Shown here in pieces: positions 22,008 to 29,721 of a stretch of 33,026 nt of DNA. Numbering within the stretch: position 1 is the stretch's first letter; each line of letters begins with the position of its first letter. Under the pieces are notes generated by a model. That model did no database searches, had not been told where the DNA came from, and saw only the letters and a list, made by a program, of their open reading frames with translations. The stretch comes from DASVXQ01 sp046727955. Its GTDB lineage: Bacteria > Actinomycetota > CALGFH01. Location: the NCBI GenBank assembly GCA_046727955.1, contig JBKPDO010000305.1, positions 1-33,026 on the forward strand, in the 5' to 3' direction. A program made the translations under genes and the position numbers.

Positions 22008-22073
22008 CTACCTCACCGCGGGCCGCGAGGCGATTCGGCGAGCTTCGTCGCGGGTGAGCCGGCGCACGTTCAT
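22008..22073 (-). pseudogene. N-terminal fragment of a YcaQ-type winged-helix DNA glycosylase gene
   Basis: The ATG at 22073, with GAGG a few bases upstream, opens a frame MNVRRLTRDEARRIA that is very like the start of the YcaQ/winged helix DNA-binding family, in which RLTRDEARRIAVRAQ is typical. Similarity ends there and a stop follows at 22008. The rest of the gene is missing, presumably lost in the rearrangements around the transposons. Confidence 0.5.
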
Positions 22074-22094
22074 GGGGACCTCTGCAAGGCCCCG

Positions 22095-22277
22095 TCAGCG
22101 GTCGCCGAGGAACGCCAGCACGCGCCGGCTGAGCAGTGCAGCGGCGTCCGCGTCGTACGACGGCAGGCTGGCGTCGGCAAACAGATGCTGCTTACCAGGA
22201 TGGAGAAACAGCTCCGCGTGCTCGGCCGACTCGACGAGGGCGTGGGCGGCGTCGAGGTCGCCCTCGTCCACGAACAA
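22095..22277 (-). pseudogene. C-terminal fragment of a dienelactone hydrolase-family gene
   Basis: The 60 residues contain FVDEGDLDAAHALVESAEHA, ELFLHPGKQHLFADASLPSY and DADAAALLSRRVLAFL, the C terminus of an alpha/beta hydrolase of the dienelactone hydrolase family, including the catalytic histidine in KQHLFAD and an upstream aspartate position. The N-terminal two thirds with the nucleophile are absent, and a TAG lies just before the first codon. This is a truncated remnant in the mosaic region right of transposon A. Confidence 0.7.
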
Positions 22278-22375
22278 CTAGCCGACCCGTCAACCTGACA
22301 GCATCCGCCCTTCGCCGACAGCCCACGGTGGCACAGTAGCGTTGCGACTGACGGCGTCCTCGCCCGGTCAGCGCC

Positions 22376-23047
22376 TTGTTCCGCCAACCAGCGTCCGCAG
22401 CTCCGCCATCCATCGTCCGAAGGCACACGGCGCTGGCCGAGCTGAGCCTGCCCGTCACGACCCAGATCGAGATCATCTGCGCGACGCTGCGGCGGGCGTG
22501 GGAGGTGCCGAAACCAACCAGCCCGAGCCTCACGTCAGGAGCGGACAAGGCCCGCTGGCTCGCCCGGTTCATCGCCGCAGCCTGGGAGGAGCTAAACAGG
22601 CCGTGCGCCGAGTGCATCATCGAGCAAGCGCCGGCGTTCGCTGAGGTTCGCCGGAGTGGCTTCGACCCCAAGCTCGCGGTCTTGGTGCATGGCGACGCCC
22701 ACAGCGGCAACACCCTCCAGGACCTCCAGCATCGGTCGACTGCTGGCGCGAGGTTCAAGCTCATTGATCCAGATGGACTGCTCGCTGAGCCTGCCTATGA
22801 CCTCGCCATCCCAATGCGGGGATGGAGCAGCGAGGTGCTCGAAGGGGACGCGATGCGCCTTGGTCGGGAGCGGTGCGCGCTCCTTGGGCAGCTAACGGGC
22901 GTCGATACCCAGGCGATCTGGGAGTGGGGGTTCGTCGAGCGGGTGTCCACCGGGCTCCTGGCCATGCAGGTGGGGGCGGAGCAGGTGGGACGGCAGATGC
23001 TGGAGGTCGCGCACCATTGGGTTTGGGCGAAGGACCAGATCCGATGA
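22376..23047 (+). pseudogene. 5'-truncated aminoglycoside phosphotransferase fused to a transposon end
   Basis: The frame encodes 223 residues. From about residue 18 it matches the APH/streptomycin-kinase family: ADKARWLARFIAAAWEELNR, AVLVHGDAHSGNTLQDLQ (catalytic loop) and FKLIDPDGLLAEPAYDLAI (metal-binding DxD). The N-terminal kinase lobe with the ATP-binding lysine is absent. The first 17 residues (FRQPASAAPPSIVRR) come from a transposon end of the A/B family at 22381-22427, which also supplies the TTG start. Without the N lobe it should be inactive. Confidence 0.75.
22381..22427 (-). repeat. Solitary transposon end of the same family
   Basis: Two subterminal units are recognisable on the minus strand, GGACGATGGATGGCGGAGC and CGGACGCTGGTTGGCGGA, 22 bp apart in phase, ending at ACA (22425-22427) like the right ends of A and B. 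The following bases are CGGCG. I could not find a matching left end with the same duplication in the window. Confidence 0.7.
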
Positions 23048-23084
23048 GCCGGGCGGCGTCATTCTGCCGTGACCGGGACTCCGC

Positions 23085-23864
23085 TCATGCGTTCTCCCAC
23101 AGCCTGCGCCCGACCATGGTCACAACGCGGCGCGGAGACATGCGGGCCGACTGCACCAGCAGCTTGTTCCTCAGGCCGGGGACGACCACCCGCCGGCCGC
23201 TGTTCAGCCCCTCGTAGCCAGCACGGGCGACATCGGCGCTGCTCATCGGCTTCTGCCTGCTGTAAAGGCGCGTCAAGCCGGCACCGGCCGTCGCGCTGAA
23301 GCCGCTCTGTGTCGGCCCGGGACACAGTGCGGTCACGGTCACGCCGCTGTGTCGCAGCTCCTCGCCAATGGCTTCGGAGAACGACAGCACGTACGCCTTC
23401 GTGGCACCGTAGACGGCCGCCAGCGGCTCCGGCGCAAAGGCCGCGGTCGAGGCGACGTTGAGGATCTTCCCCGAGCGCCGCGCCACCATCGCCGGCAGCA
23501 GGAGCCTGGTCAGCTGGGTCAAGGCCACGACGTTGACCTGCAGCAGGTCGAGCTGCGTCCGCGGGTCGTTGTCGATGAACGCACCGCTCAGACCGAAGCC
23601 GGCATTGTTGACCAGCAGGTCGATCTCGATCGGCGCCGCCCGCAGAGCCTCCACGATGTCGCGGGCGGCGTTCGGCTTGGACAGATCGGCAGCGATCACG
23701 GTGGCGGCGATGCCGTGCGCCTTCTCGAGCTGCTCGCCGATCTCGCGCAGCCTCCCTTCGCTGCGCGCCACCAGCACCAGGTCGTGGCCGTGGCTGGCGA
23801 ACTGTCGGGCCAGCTCCAACCCGATGCCGCCCGAGGCGCCGGTGACAAGTGCCGTGTTCTTCAT
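23085..23864 (-). CDS. Short-chain dehydrogenase/reductase (SDR)
   Basis: A 259-residue classical SDR. The cofactor motif TGASGGIG lies at residues 8-15, then ADLSKPNAARDIV, the NNAGFG motif, the catalytic serine in NVASTAAFAPEPL and the catalytic YxxxK in VYGATKAYVLSFSEAIGEEL, followed by VTALCPGPTQSGF. The sequence pattern fits the DltE/YqjQ-like group of oxidoreductases with unknown substrate. ATG 23864 has AGGAGC about six to seven bases upstream. The gene lies 31 bp downstream of the sigma-factor remnant on the same strand. Confidence 0.92.
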   Translation of the reverse strand: MKNTALVTGASGGIGLELARQFASHGHDLVLVARSEGRLREIGEQLEKAHGIAATVIAADLSKPNAARDIVEALRAAPIEIDLLVNNAGFGLSGAFIDNDPRTQLDLLQVNVVALTQLTRLLLPAMVARRSGKILNVASTAAFAPEPLAAVYGATKAYVLSFSEAIGEELRHSGVTVTALCPGPTQSGFSATAGAGLTRLYSRQKPMSSADVARAGYEGLNSGRRVVVPGLRNKLLVQSARMSPRRVVTMVGRRLWENA

Positions 23865-23895
23865 CCATTGCTCCTGTTCTCCGACCACGTCAAGG

Positions 23896-24246
23896 TTAGC
23901 CAGGCGACGTGCGGCCAACCCGACCCAGTGGGGCGAGCTGTGCGGCGCGGGACTCGAGATAGCGCTGCTCGGGGACGCTGAGTGTGCGGCGCGCGGCCAG
24001 GCGGTAGCAGGCACGTGCCGCTTCCTGATCGCCCGCTAGATCGAGCAGGTGCGCGCGGACGGCGTCGACACGGTAGTGCCCGGCGAGCGCGGGGTCGGCC
24101 TCCGCCGTGGCAAGTTGCCGCAGCCCGGCCCTCGGGCCGTGGACCATGGCGACGGCGTCGAAGCCGCCATAGCGCCGGAGGAGGGCGCCGACGACCTGCG
24201 GCGCCAGGTCCCGCAGCAGGCTCTCGACCTCGGTCGCGGTGCTCAC
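23896..24246 (-). pseudogene. ECF sigma factor (DUF6596 type) with large internal deletion
   Basis: Only 116 residues are left of a protein that normally has about 400. Residues 1-31 (TEVESLLRDLAPQVVGALLR, RYGGFDA) match the extreme N terminus of sigma-24/DUF6596 proteins. Residues from about 32 (VAMVHGPRAGLRQLATAEAD, then VRAHLLDLAGDQEAARACYR) match the extreme C-terminal TPR-like part. The sigma-2 and sigma-4 DNA- and core-binding regions are missing. The join is in frame and no stop is introduced. GTG 24246 overlaps the stop of the YCII gene as GTGA. YCII genes are commonly paired with this sigma class. Confidence 0.75.
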
Positions 24247-24614
24247 AGCTCAAAGGCGCTGAGGTCCAGGACCGGCCGCACCTCGACCAGGCCGAACGCG
24301 GCCTCCGGTATCCGCGCGGCGTGCTCGGCCGCACGGTCGATGCTCTCGCAGTCGACGGGGAAGAAGCCGGCCAGGTGCTCCTTGGCCTCGGCGAACGGCC
24401 CGTCGGTGGTCATCGCCCGGCCCTCGCGCGCCGCGATGCGCCTGGCCAGCGACGGATCGGCCAGAGCCTCCGACACGATCATCTCCCCGGATGCGGCCAG
24501 GTCCTCCTTGAGAGCGGCATAGGCTTGCAAGCCCTCGGCGCGCTGGGCCTCGGAGAGCCCCTCCCAGACCTTCCGGGTCGCCGGGTTGTGGTAGATCAGG
24601 ATCAGGTATTTCAC
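24243..24614 (-). CDS. YCII/DGPF-domain protein
   Basis: A 123-residue protein of the YCII-related family. It begins VKYLILIYHNPATRKVWEGL and contains the DGPF motif in MTTDGPFAEAKEHLAGFFPV, then SIDRAAEHAARIPEAAFGLV and EVRPV. Members form ferredoxin-like folds and usually sit directly before a DUF6596 sigma factor gene; here that partner overlaps by 4 bp but is internally deleted. GTG 24614 with AGAGG five bases upstream was chosen as start; the open frame continues to 24728 without family similarity. Confidence 0.88.
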   Translation of the reverse strand: MKYLILIYHNPATRKVWEGLSEAQRAEGLQAYAALKEDLAASGEMIVSEALADPSLARRIAAREGRAMTTDGPFAEAKEHLAGFFPVDCESIDRAAEHAARIPEAAFGLVEVRPVLDLSAFEL

Positions 24615-24731
24615 CGCTGCCTCTTCGGGTCTGGACATTCTCTCACCCGGTACGTGGAGAGCGGCTCCGCAGCTTCGATGTCCCACGAGAGGCGCCCGCA
24701 CGGGGGGTGCCGGAGCCAAAGGAGACAAACG

Positions 24732-25280
24732 ATGCGCAAGGTCGTAGCAGGGCTGTTCATGTCGCTGGACGGCGTAGTGGAATCGCCCGACAAGTGGGGC
24801 TTCCAGTACTTCACCGACGAGATGTACGAAGTGATGGCCGCTGGTGTCGCGCAGGCGGATTCCGTGCTGCTGGGCCGGCGTACGTATGTGGGATTCGCCA
24901 AGTTGTGGCCGACCCAGGGCAGCGACGTGCCGATGGCCGACTTTCTGAACAACTCACCCAAGTATGTGGTGTCGGCCACCTTGGACATGCTCGAATGGGC
25001 CCCCTCGACCCTGGTCACCGGCGACCTGGCCGAGGAGCTCACCAAGCTCAAGGAGCAGCCCGGCAAGAACATCCTGATCCCCGGCAGCCCCACGCTGGTG
25101 CGGTCGCTGCTGCGCGATGGGCTGCTCGATGAGCTCGCCCTCAATATCGGCCCGATCGTCGTCGGCTCCGGCATGCGCCTGTTCGACGAGACGACCGATC
25201 ACGTGCGTCTCGAGCTCGTGGAGTCCAGGTCGTACAGCACCGGCGTGCTGGGCGTGACCTACCGGCCCGCGCGCACGTAG
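24732..25280 (+). CDS. Dihydrofolate reductase-like RibD C-terminal family protein
   Basis: A 182-residue protein of the RibD_C/dihydrofolate reductase-like family. MRKVVAGLFMSLDGVVESPD is the typical N terminus of the actinobacterial group; DSVLLGRRTYVGFAKLWPT, KYVVSATLDMLEWAPSTLV and IGPIVVGSGMRLFDE follow in the usual order. The true substrate of these stand-alone proteins is unclear; they bind NADPH. The ribosome site AAAGGAG lies about seven bases before the ATG. It is transcribed divergently from the YCII-sigma pair. Confidence 0.9.
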   Translation: MRKVVAGLFMSLDGVVESPDKWGFQYFTDEMYEVMAAGVAQADSVLLGRRTYVGFAKLWPTQGSDVPMADFLNNSPKYVVSATLDMLEWAPSTLVTGDLAEELTKLKEQPGKNILIPGSPTLVRSLLRDGLLDELALNIGPIVVGSGMRLFDETTDHVRLELVESRSYSTGVLGVTYRPART

Positions 25281-25295
25281 CCACGCTCCTGGCCC

Positions 25296-25856
25296 CTACG
25301 GCCTTCGCGGCCTTGGCGGCTCTCCCGCGCTCTCGGAGAGGGGCTCGCGGAGGTACTCGAGGAAATCGTGATGGTGGTAGTAGCGCGGCAGGCGGGCGAC
25401 CTGGACGAAGCCGAGCCGCTCGTAGAAGCGGCGGTGCCGCTCGGTGGCGGGGCAGCGCAGGTAGCAGCGGGCGGCCCCGAGGGCGGCGGCGCGGGCGCAG
25501 AACAGCTGGACGAGGCGGCCGCCCACGCCGGCGTCGCGGCGCCCGGCCACCACCAGCAGGTCGTGCAGGCGGGCCATGCCGGCGATCACCTCGCCCTGCG
25601 CGACGCCGACCAGCTCGCGTCCGGAGCGGGCCTCGACCAGCACCGGACGGCTGGTCCAGTCGCAGTCCTCGCCGAAGATGGCCCGGTCGGCCGCCGGCCA
25701 CTCGCGCGCCAGGAAGCGACGGACCTCGCCGGTCTCCTCGTTGGCCACCTGGAAGGTGACCGTCTCGGGCCGCTGCCGTCCGCGCAGTTGCGAACCTCCC
25801 GACGAGAGGGCGGGCGACCGTTGGAGACGGGCGCCGGGCTTCACCACTATGATCAT
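25296..25856 (-). CDS. GNAT-family N-acetyltransferase
   Basis: About 186 residues with a central GNAT fold: GVAQGEVIAGMARLHDLLVV, AGRRDAGVGGRLVQLFCARA (acetyl-CoA loop RDAGVGG) and ATERHRRFYERLGFVQVAR. The C-terminal tail is Pro/Arg-rich. The substrate is unknown. ATG 25856 is the first plausible start; the open frame upstream reads into the divergent gene. No strong ribosome site is visible at 25856, and the first 30 residues (LQRSPALSSGGSQLRGRQRP) look poorly conserved, so the true start may be further in. Only 40 bp separate it from the divergent split-barrel gene. Confidence 0.8.
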   Translation of the reverse strand: MIIVVKPGARLQRSPALSSGGSQLRGRQRPETVTFQVANEETGEVRRFLAREWPAADRAIFGEDCDWTSRPVLVEARSGRELVGVAQGEVIAGMARLHDLLVVAGRRDAGVGGRLVQLFCARAAALGAARCYLRCPATERHRRFYERLGFVQVARLPRYYHHHDFLEYLREPLSESAGEPPRPRRP

Positions 25857-25896
25857 CCTGCTGCAGCAGTGGCCGCGACAGCCGGAAAGGAGCTCG

Positions 25897-26694
25897 ATGG
25901 ACGTCCGTCTCACCGACGTGCTCGTCGGCGACGCCAAGCTGATCGCCGACGGACTGTTCCAGCCAGAGGACGAGATGACGGTGTTCGTCGGCCGCGGCGG
26001 CAAGGGCACGGTGGCGCCGTTCACCGTCCGGCGCTCCTACACCGGGGCGGGCGGCTGGTACGTCGAGTCCATGGCCCTGCTCGCACCGAACGGCGACGTC
26101 CCCTGGCGCAGCAAGGAGCAGCCCGTCACCCTGAGCGGCTCGACCAAGATCAACATCTTCAGCGACGAGGTGCACGGCGTGGTCGTCGATTTTGCCGACG
26201 ACTACGAGCTGGTCTTCCTGATCGGCAACGACGAGGTCGGCCGGGTTCCCGTGTCGGTGCTGGACGAGGACCCGCCCTCCGCGGGCGCCTCGCCGACCGC
26301 CGTGCTCGACGAGGCGCTGAAGAAGAGCACGGTCGTCTGGATCGAGGTGCCCGGGCCGGGCGGCACCGGCGGTCGGGCCGTCCCCGCCTGGTACGGCACC
26401 GTGGACGGGCGCATCTACGTGCTCACCGGCGGCTCCGAGCAGCGCATCCGCGGCCTCGACCAGGCCGACAGCGTGCTGCTCTCCGCGCGCTCCAAGAACG
26501 TTCAGTCGCTGGTCAGCAGGATGGAGGCCAGCGCGAGGGTCGTCCCGGCGTCCGACCCGCTGTTCGCCCGCGTGGTGCCTGTGCTGCTCCCCCGCCGCCT
26601 GAACCTGCCAGATGGCGAGCAGGCCGCCGACCGCTGGCGCAAGGAAAGCACCCTCGTCGAGCTTACCCCGTCCGCGATTCCTGCCGAGGCATGA
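25897..26694 (+). CDS. Two-domain protein with PNPOx-like split-barrel C terminus
   Basis: A 265-residue protein. The N-terminal 125 residues (MDVRLTDVLVGDAKLIADGL, EDEMTVFVGRGGKGTVAPFT) form a beta-rich domain that I do not recognise. From about residue 140 the pattern KKSTVVWIEVPGPGGTGGRA, VPAWYGTVDGRIYVLTGGSE, QADSVLLSARSKNVQSLVS resembles the FMN/F420-binding split-barrel (pyridoxamine 5'-phosphate oxidase-like) fold. The resemblance is by pattern only, and cofactor binding is uncertain. AAAGGAG lies about six bases before the ATG. Transcribed divergently from the GNAT gene. Confidence 0.65.
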   Translation: MDVRLTDVLVGDAKLIADGLFQPEDEMTVFVGRGGKGTVAPFTVRRSYTGAGGWYVESMALLAPNGDVPWRSKEQPVTLSGSTKINIFSDEVHGVVVDFADDYELVFLIGNDEVGRVPVSVLDEDPPSAGASPTAVLDEALKKSTVVWIEVPGPGGTGGRAVPAWYGTVDGRIYVLTGGSEQRIRGLDQADSVLLSARSKNVQSLVSRMEASARVVPASDPLFARVVPVLLPRRLNLPDGEQAADRWRKESTLVELTPSAIPAEA

Positions 26695-26791
26695 GAGGTA
26701 GTCGTTTCCGTCGGCTCTATAGTGGCAAAAAGTAGGGCAGGCACGCAGCGCGTCAACCGTCCGACCGGCCCGAGGCACGGGAGGAGGCGCC

Positions 26792-27502
26792 ATGTTTTGG
26801 CGAAGGAGCAGGACCAGGAGAGCCAAGCGAGCGGCAGGTCGTCTGCCGAGCAGTGAGGAGGTGCGGGAGCAGGTCACCGACCTCACCGATGATCTGGGCG
26901 ATGCGCTGGAGACGGCCAGGGACGCGATCACCCGCGCGATGTCGTCGGCGGGCCGCCGCGGTGCCGAGGCGGGCACCCAGGCGAGCCGAAGGACCGCTGA
27001 GCTCGGCAAGGAGGTCGGCCGCAGGGGCGCGGTGGCCGGGGCCGAGGCTGGCAGGAAGGCGGGCCGGCGCGCTCGCGAGGTGGCCCGCGAGGCCGCCCGC
27101 GAGGCCGCGGAGCGGCTGCCTGAGCCGGAGCAGGTGGCGGAGATGACCAGGCGCGCCACCGAGAAGCTGCTCCCCGAGCGCGCCAGGCAGCGCCGCAAGG
27201 CTCGGCGCAAGCGCGCGCGCCGCAGGCTCTACGGCAGCGCCGGGCTGGCCGGGCTGGGCATGCTGGTCGGCTGGCTCACCGCCCCGAAGAAGGGCCACGA
27301 GACACGCCAGACGCTGATGGAGCGCGCCAGCGCGGCCGGCGAGAAGGTCGCGGAGATGCGCTCGAGCGCGGCAGGCGGCGCCGGCGCGGACACGGCTACC
27401 GGGTCCTCCGAGTCCGCCGGCGCGCAGGGGTCGAAGCCCTCGGAGGCGGAGGTCACCCCGATCCACCATGGCGACGGCGCCACGTCCAGCAAGCGGAACT
27501 AG
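26792..27502 (+). CDS. YtxH-like membrane-associated protein with long charged helix
   Basis: A 236-residue protein. A strongly charged Arg/Ala/Glu-rich helical region covers residues about 20-145 (REVAREAAREAAERLPEPEQ and similar). One short hydrophobic segment follows at about 150-163 (GSAGLAGLGMLVGWLTAPKK), then the APKKGHETRQTLMERASAAG stretch that recalls YtxH-type proteins, and an acidic/Ser-rich tail. YtxH proteins are small stress-associated membrane proteins without known activity. GGGAGGAGG is close before the ATG. The stop codon shares CTAG with the stop of the convergent small winged-helix gene. Confidence 0.7.
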   Translation: MFWRRSRTRRAKRAAGRLPSSEEVREQVTDLTDDLGDALETARDAITRAMSSAGRRGAEAGTQASRRTAELGKEVGRRGAVAGAEAGRKAGRRAREVAREAAREAAERLPEPEQVAEMTRRATEKLLPERARQRRKARRKRARRRLYGSAGLAGLGMLVGWLTAPKKGHETRQTLMERASAAGEKVAEMRSSAAGGAGADTATGSSESAGAQGSKPSEAEVTPIHHGDGATSSKRN

Positions 27503-27717
27503 CCCTCGGGCCAGCGGTAGACGCCGGTTCCCTGCTTGACCACGCGGCCCTCCCTGGCGAGGGCCGCGAGGCTCTTGACCACGCTGCCGCGCACGTCGCG
27601 GATGGTGAACGGGTCGAGTAGGCGCTGCCTGAGTGCGCGGTCCAGCACGACCGTCCAGTGGAGGGGCTCCGGGGCGGCCTCGGCGAGCACCTTGAGGCAG
27701 GCTTCCTGTGGTTCCAT
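27499..27717 (-). CDS. Small winged-helix protein, HARE-HTH-like
   Basis: A 72-residue protein starting MEPQEACLKVLAEAAPEPLH. The arrangement LHWTVVLDRALRQRLLDPF, then VRGSVVKSLAALAREGRVVK and GTGVYRWPEG, looks like the winged helix of the HB1/ASXL/restriction-endonuclease (HARE) type, in which LHYREI...GLL...RFVRVGPGVYAL is usual. Such domains bind DNA. It converges with the YtxH-like gene so closely that both stop codons lie in one CTAG palindrome. ATG 27717 is 60 bp from the methyltransferase start and divergent from it. Confidence 0.65.
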   Translation of the reverse strand: MEPQEACLKVLAEAAPEPLHWTVVLDRALRQRLLDPFTIRDVRGSVVKSLAALAREGRVVKQGTGVYRWPEG

Positions 27718-27777
27718 AGTGAGTGCCAGGCTACCGGTCGCTCCGGTCGGTGCCAACCAACCTCGGAGGTCCGCAAG

Positions 27778-28572
27778 ATCCGCTCGATCGCCTTCGACCG
27801 CGCCGCCCAGTACTACGACCAGACCCGCGGGCTCCCCGCGGAGGTGAGCGAGCAGGTCGCCGACCGGATGGAGGCCGCCGCCGGCCCACGGGCACGCTTC
27901 CTGGAGATCGGCGTCGGCACCGGGAGGATCGCCCTGCCCCTGCACCGGCGCGGCCGGCGGGTCCTCGGCACCGATCTGTCCGTCCCCATGCTGCAGCGCT
28001 ACCGCGCCAAGGCCGCGTCCGCCGGCCTGCCACCCCCGCCGGTCATGTGCGCCGACGCCACCAGGCTGCCAGTGCGGGACGCCAGCATCGACGCGGTGAT
28101 CGAGGTCCACGTGCTCCACCTCATTCCCGCGTGGCGCCAAGTGCTGGCCGAGGTCCGGCGCGTGCTCGCCCCCGGCGGGACCGTCCTGGCCTCGCGCAGG
28201 GGCCGGGAGCGGGTCGACGGCCGCGGCCCCCGCGCGAACGTGCGCGACCGCCACGCCGCGATCCTGGCCGAGATGGGCTTCCAGCGCCAGCGCGTCGGTG
28301 CGAGCACCGACGCGGAGGTGATCGACGCGTTCACCGACCTGGGCGGCCGCGTCGAGGAGCTCGAGCCCGTCAGCTGGCGCGAGGACGAGACCTGGGCGGA
28401 GTACCTCGACCTCCTGGGGCGGCGCGTCTGGTCGGACTCGTGGGAGGTCCCGGAGGGCGTCTGGCGGGAGGGCATCCGCCGGCTGCGCGCGGAGCTCGGC
28501 GCCGAGGGCGTGGACCTGCACGCTCCGGTGCCGACCGCGCGCTACGTCGAGATCGCCGCGATCCGGTTCTGA
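27778..28572 (+). CDS. SAM-dependent methyltransferase with apparent ATC start
   Basis: A 264-residue class I methyltransferase: IAFDRAAQYYDQTRGLPAEV, motif I FLEIGVGTGRIALPL, VLGTDLSVPMLQRY, CADATRLPVRDASIDAVIEV and HVLHLIPAWRQVLAEVRRVL, LAPGGTVL. The substrate is unknown. The usual start in this group would be just before RSIAFDRAA. There the codon is ATC (27778-27780), preceded by a perfect GGAGGT at 27765-27770 with seven bases of spacing. The only canonical in-frame start is GTG 27658, deep inside the divergent gene. Either ATC is used, or the sequence has an ATG-to-ATC change. Confidence 0.85.
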   Translation: MRSIAFDRAAQYYDQTRGLPAEVSEQVADRMEAAAGPRARFLEIGVGTGRIALPLHRRGRRVLGTDLSVPMLQRYRAKAASAGLPPPPVMCADATRLPVRDASIDAVIEVHVLHLIPAWRQVLAEVRRVLAPGGTVLASRRGRERVDGRGPRANVRDRHAAILAEMGFQRQRVGASTDAEVIDAFTDLGGRVEELEPVSWREDETWAEYLDLLGRRVWSDSWEVPEGVWREGIRRLRAELGAEGVDLHAPVPTARYVEIAAIRF

Positions 28573-28622
28573 GTTACTAGCGGCTCTGAGGCGATCTCAG
28601 CGCTCGGCGGCTCAGCCCGGGC

Positions 28623-29627
28623 TCAGCCCAGACGCGGCAGGACCAGCTCGCCGAGCAGGTCGAGCTGGTCGTCCTGGAAGATCGCGAAGGGGATGCTCGA
28701 CAGCGAGCAGACCACCTGCTCCACGCCGCGCGCCTGGAAGGCCCGGAGCCGCGCGAGGACCTGGTCGGGCGTGCCGACCAGGCGCTGCGCGGCCCACTCG
28801 GCCAGCTCGACCTTGTCGAGCGCGCCGCCCGGCGCCCACGCCTGCAGCCGGCGCCAGCGCTCCACCAGGTCGTCGGGGTCGCGACCGATCAGCGTGGCCA
28901 GGCCGACAGAGCGCCGCACCTCGCCGGCGGGCCGTCCCGCCCGGGCACAGGCGGCGGCCAGGACCTCCAGGCGCCGGTCGTACTCCTCCGGGGTGATCGC
29001 CCAGGAGACGTTCCAGCCGTCGGCCGTCCGTGCCACCACGCCGAGCAGGCGATTCCCTCTTCCCCCGACCCACAGCGGCGGGCGGGGCTGCTGCACCGGG
29101 CCGGGAATGACCTGCGCGCTGTCCGCGTGGTAGTGGCGCCCGTTGTAGGAGGTCGGGGTCTCGGCATCGGTGAGCAGGGCGCGCAGCACGCCGAGGGCCT
29201 CCTCGAGCATGGCCAGGCGCTCACCGGGGGCGGGGAAGGGCAGGTCAGCCTCGCGGAACTCTTCCTCGTTCCAGCCGGCACCCAGGCCCAGGTCCAGCCG
29301 CCCGCCCGCGAGCTGGTCCAGGGTGGCGGCCATCTTGGCGAGCAGCGTCGGCGGCCGGAAGCCGACGGCCATGACCAGGCTCCCGAGGCGCACCCGCTGT
29401 GTCCGTATAGCCAGCGCGGACAGGGCGGTCCAGCACTCGAGCGAGCCGCGGTGGCCGGGCGGGCCGCCGTAGCGTTGCAGGTCGTACCAGAAGTGGTCGG
29501 CGACCCACAGCTCCGAGAAGCCGATCGCCTCTGCCCGCTCGGCGTAGCCGGCGACGCGCTCGAAGGTGGCCGCGCCGGCGTCGGGGAACGCACCGTCGAA
29601 GTGTGGTAGCGCCAGGCCGAGCTTCAT
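28623..29627 (-). CDS. LLM-class (F420-dependent) oxidoreductase
   Basis: A 334-residue luciferase-like monooxygenase-fold protein. It starts MKLGLALPHFDGAFPDAGAA, and carries RAEAIGFSELWVADHFWYDL, VRLGSLVMAVGFRPPTLLAK, ATLDQLAGGRLDLGLGAGWN and EEEFREADLPFP, PPLWVGGRGNRLLGVVARTA and DGWNVSW. This is the pattern of F420-dependent oxidoreductases of actinomycetes. The exact substrate cannot be read from the sequence. Its stop codon lies 50 bp past the stop of the convergent methyltransferase gene. Confidence 0.92.
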   Translation of the reverse strand: MKLGLALPHFDGAFPDAGAATFERVAGYAERAEAIGFSELWVADHFWYDLQRYGGPPGHRGSLECWTALSALAIRTQRVRLGSLVMAVGFRPPTLLAKMAATLDQLAGGRLDLGLGAGWNEEEFREADLPFPAPGERLAMLEEALGVLRALLTDAETPTSYNGRHYHADSAQVIPGPVQQPRPPLWVGGRGNRLLGVVARTADGWNVSWAITPEEYDRRLEVLAAACARAGRPAGEVRRSVGLATLIGRDPDDLVERWRRLQAWAPGGALDKVELAEWAAQRLVGTPDQVLARLRAFQARGVEQVVCSLSSIPFAIFQDDQLDLLGELVLPRLG

Positions 29628-29721
29628 GCCGCCAGCATAGAGAAGGCCCGGTTGACGGGCGCCGTAGAGGCACGCCTATGACATGGCGCATGCTGAGAGC
29701 GGCCAAGCGAGAGGAGGGCCG

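Noticed and set aside
21895..22300. Plus-strand frames such as one with VHGDLCKAPS, resembling a kinase loop
   Set aside because: The match is a few residues only and is antisense to the YcaQ-type and dienelactone hydrolase pieces, which match much better.
25141..27210. Minus-strand open frame of 689 codons
   Set aside because: It crosses four recognised genes in the wrong frame, with no motif of its own.
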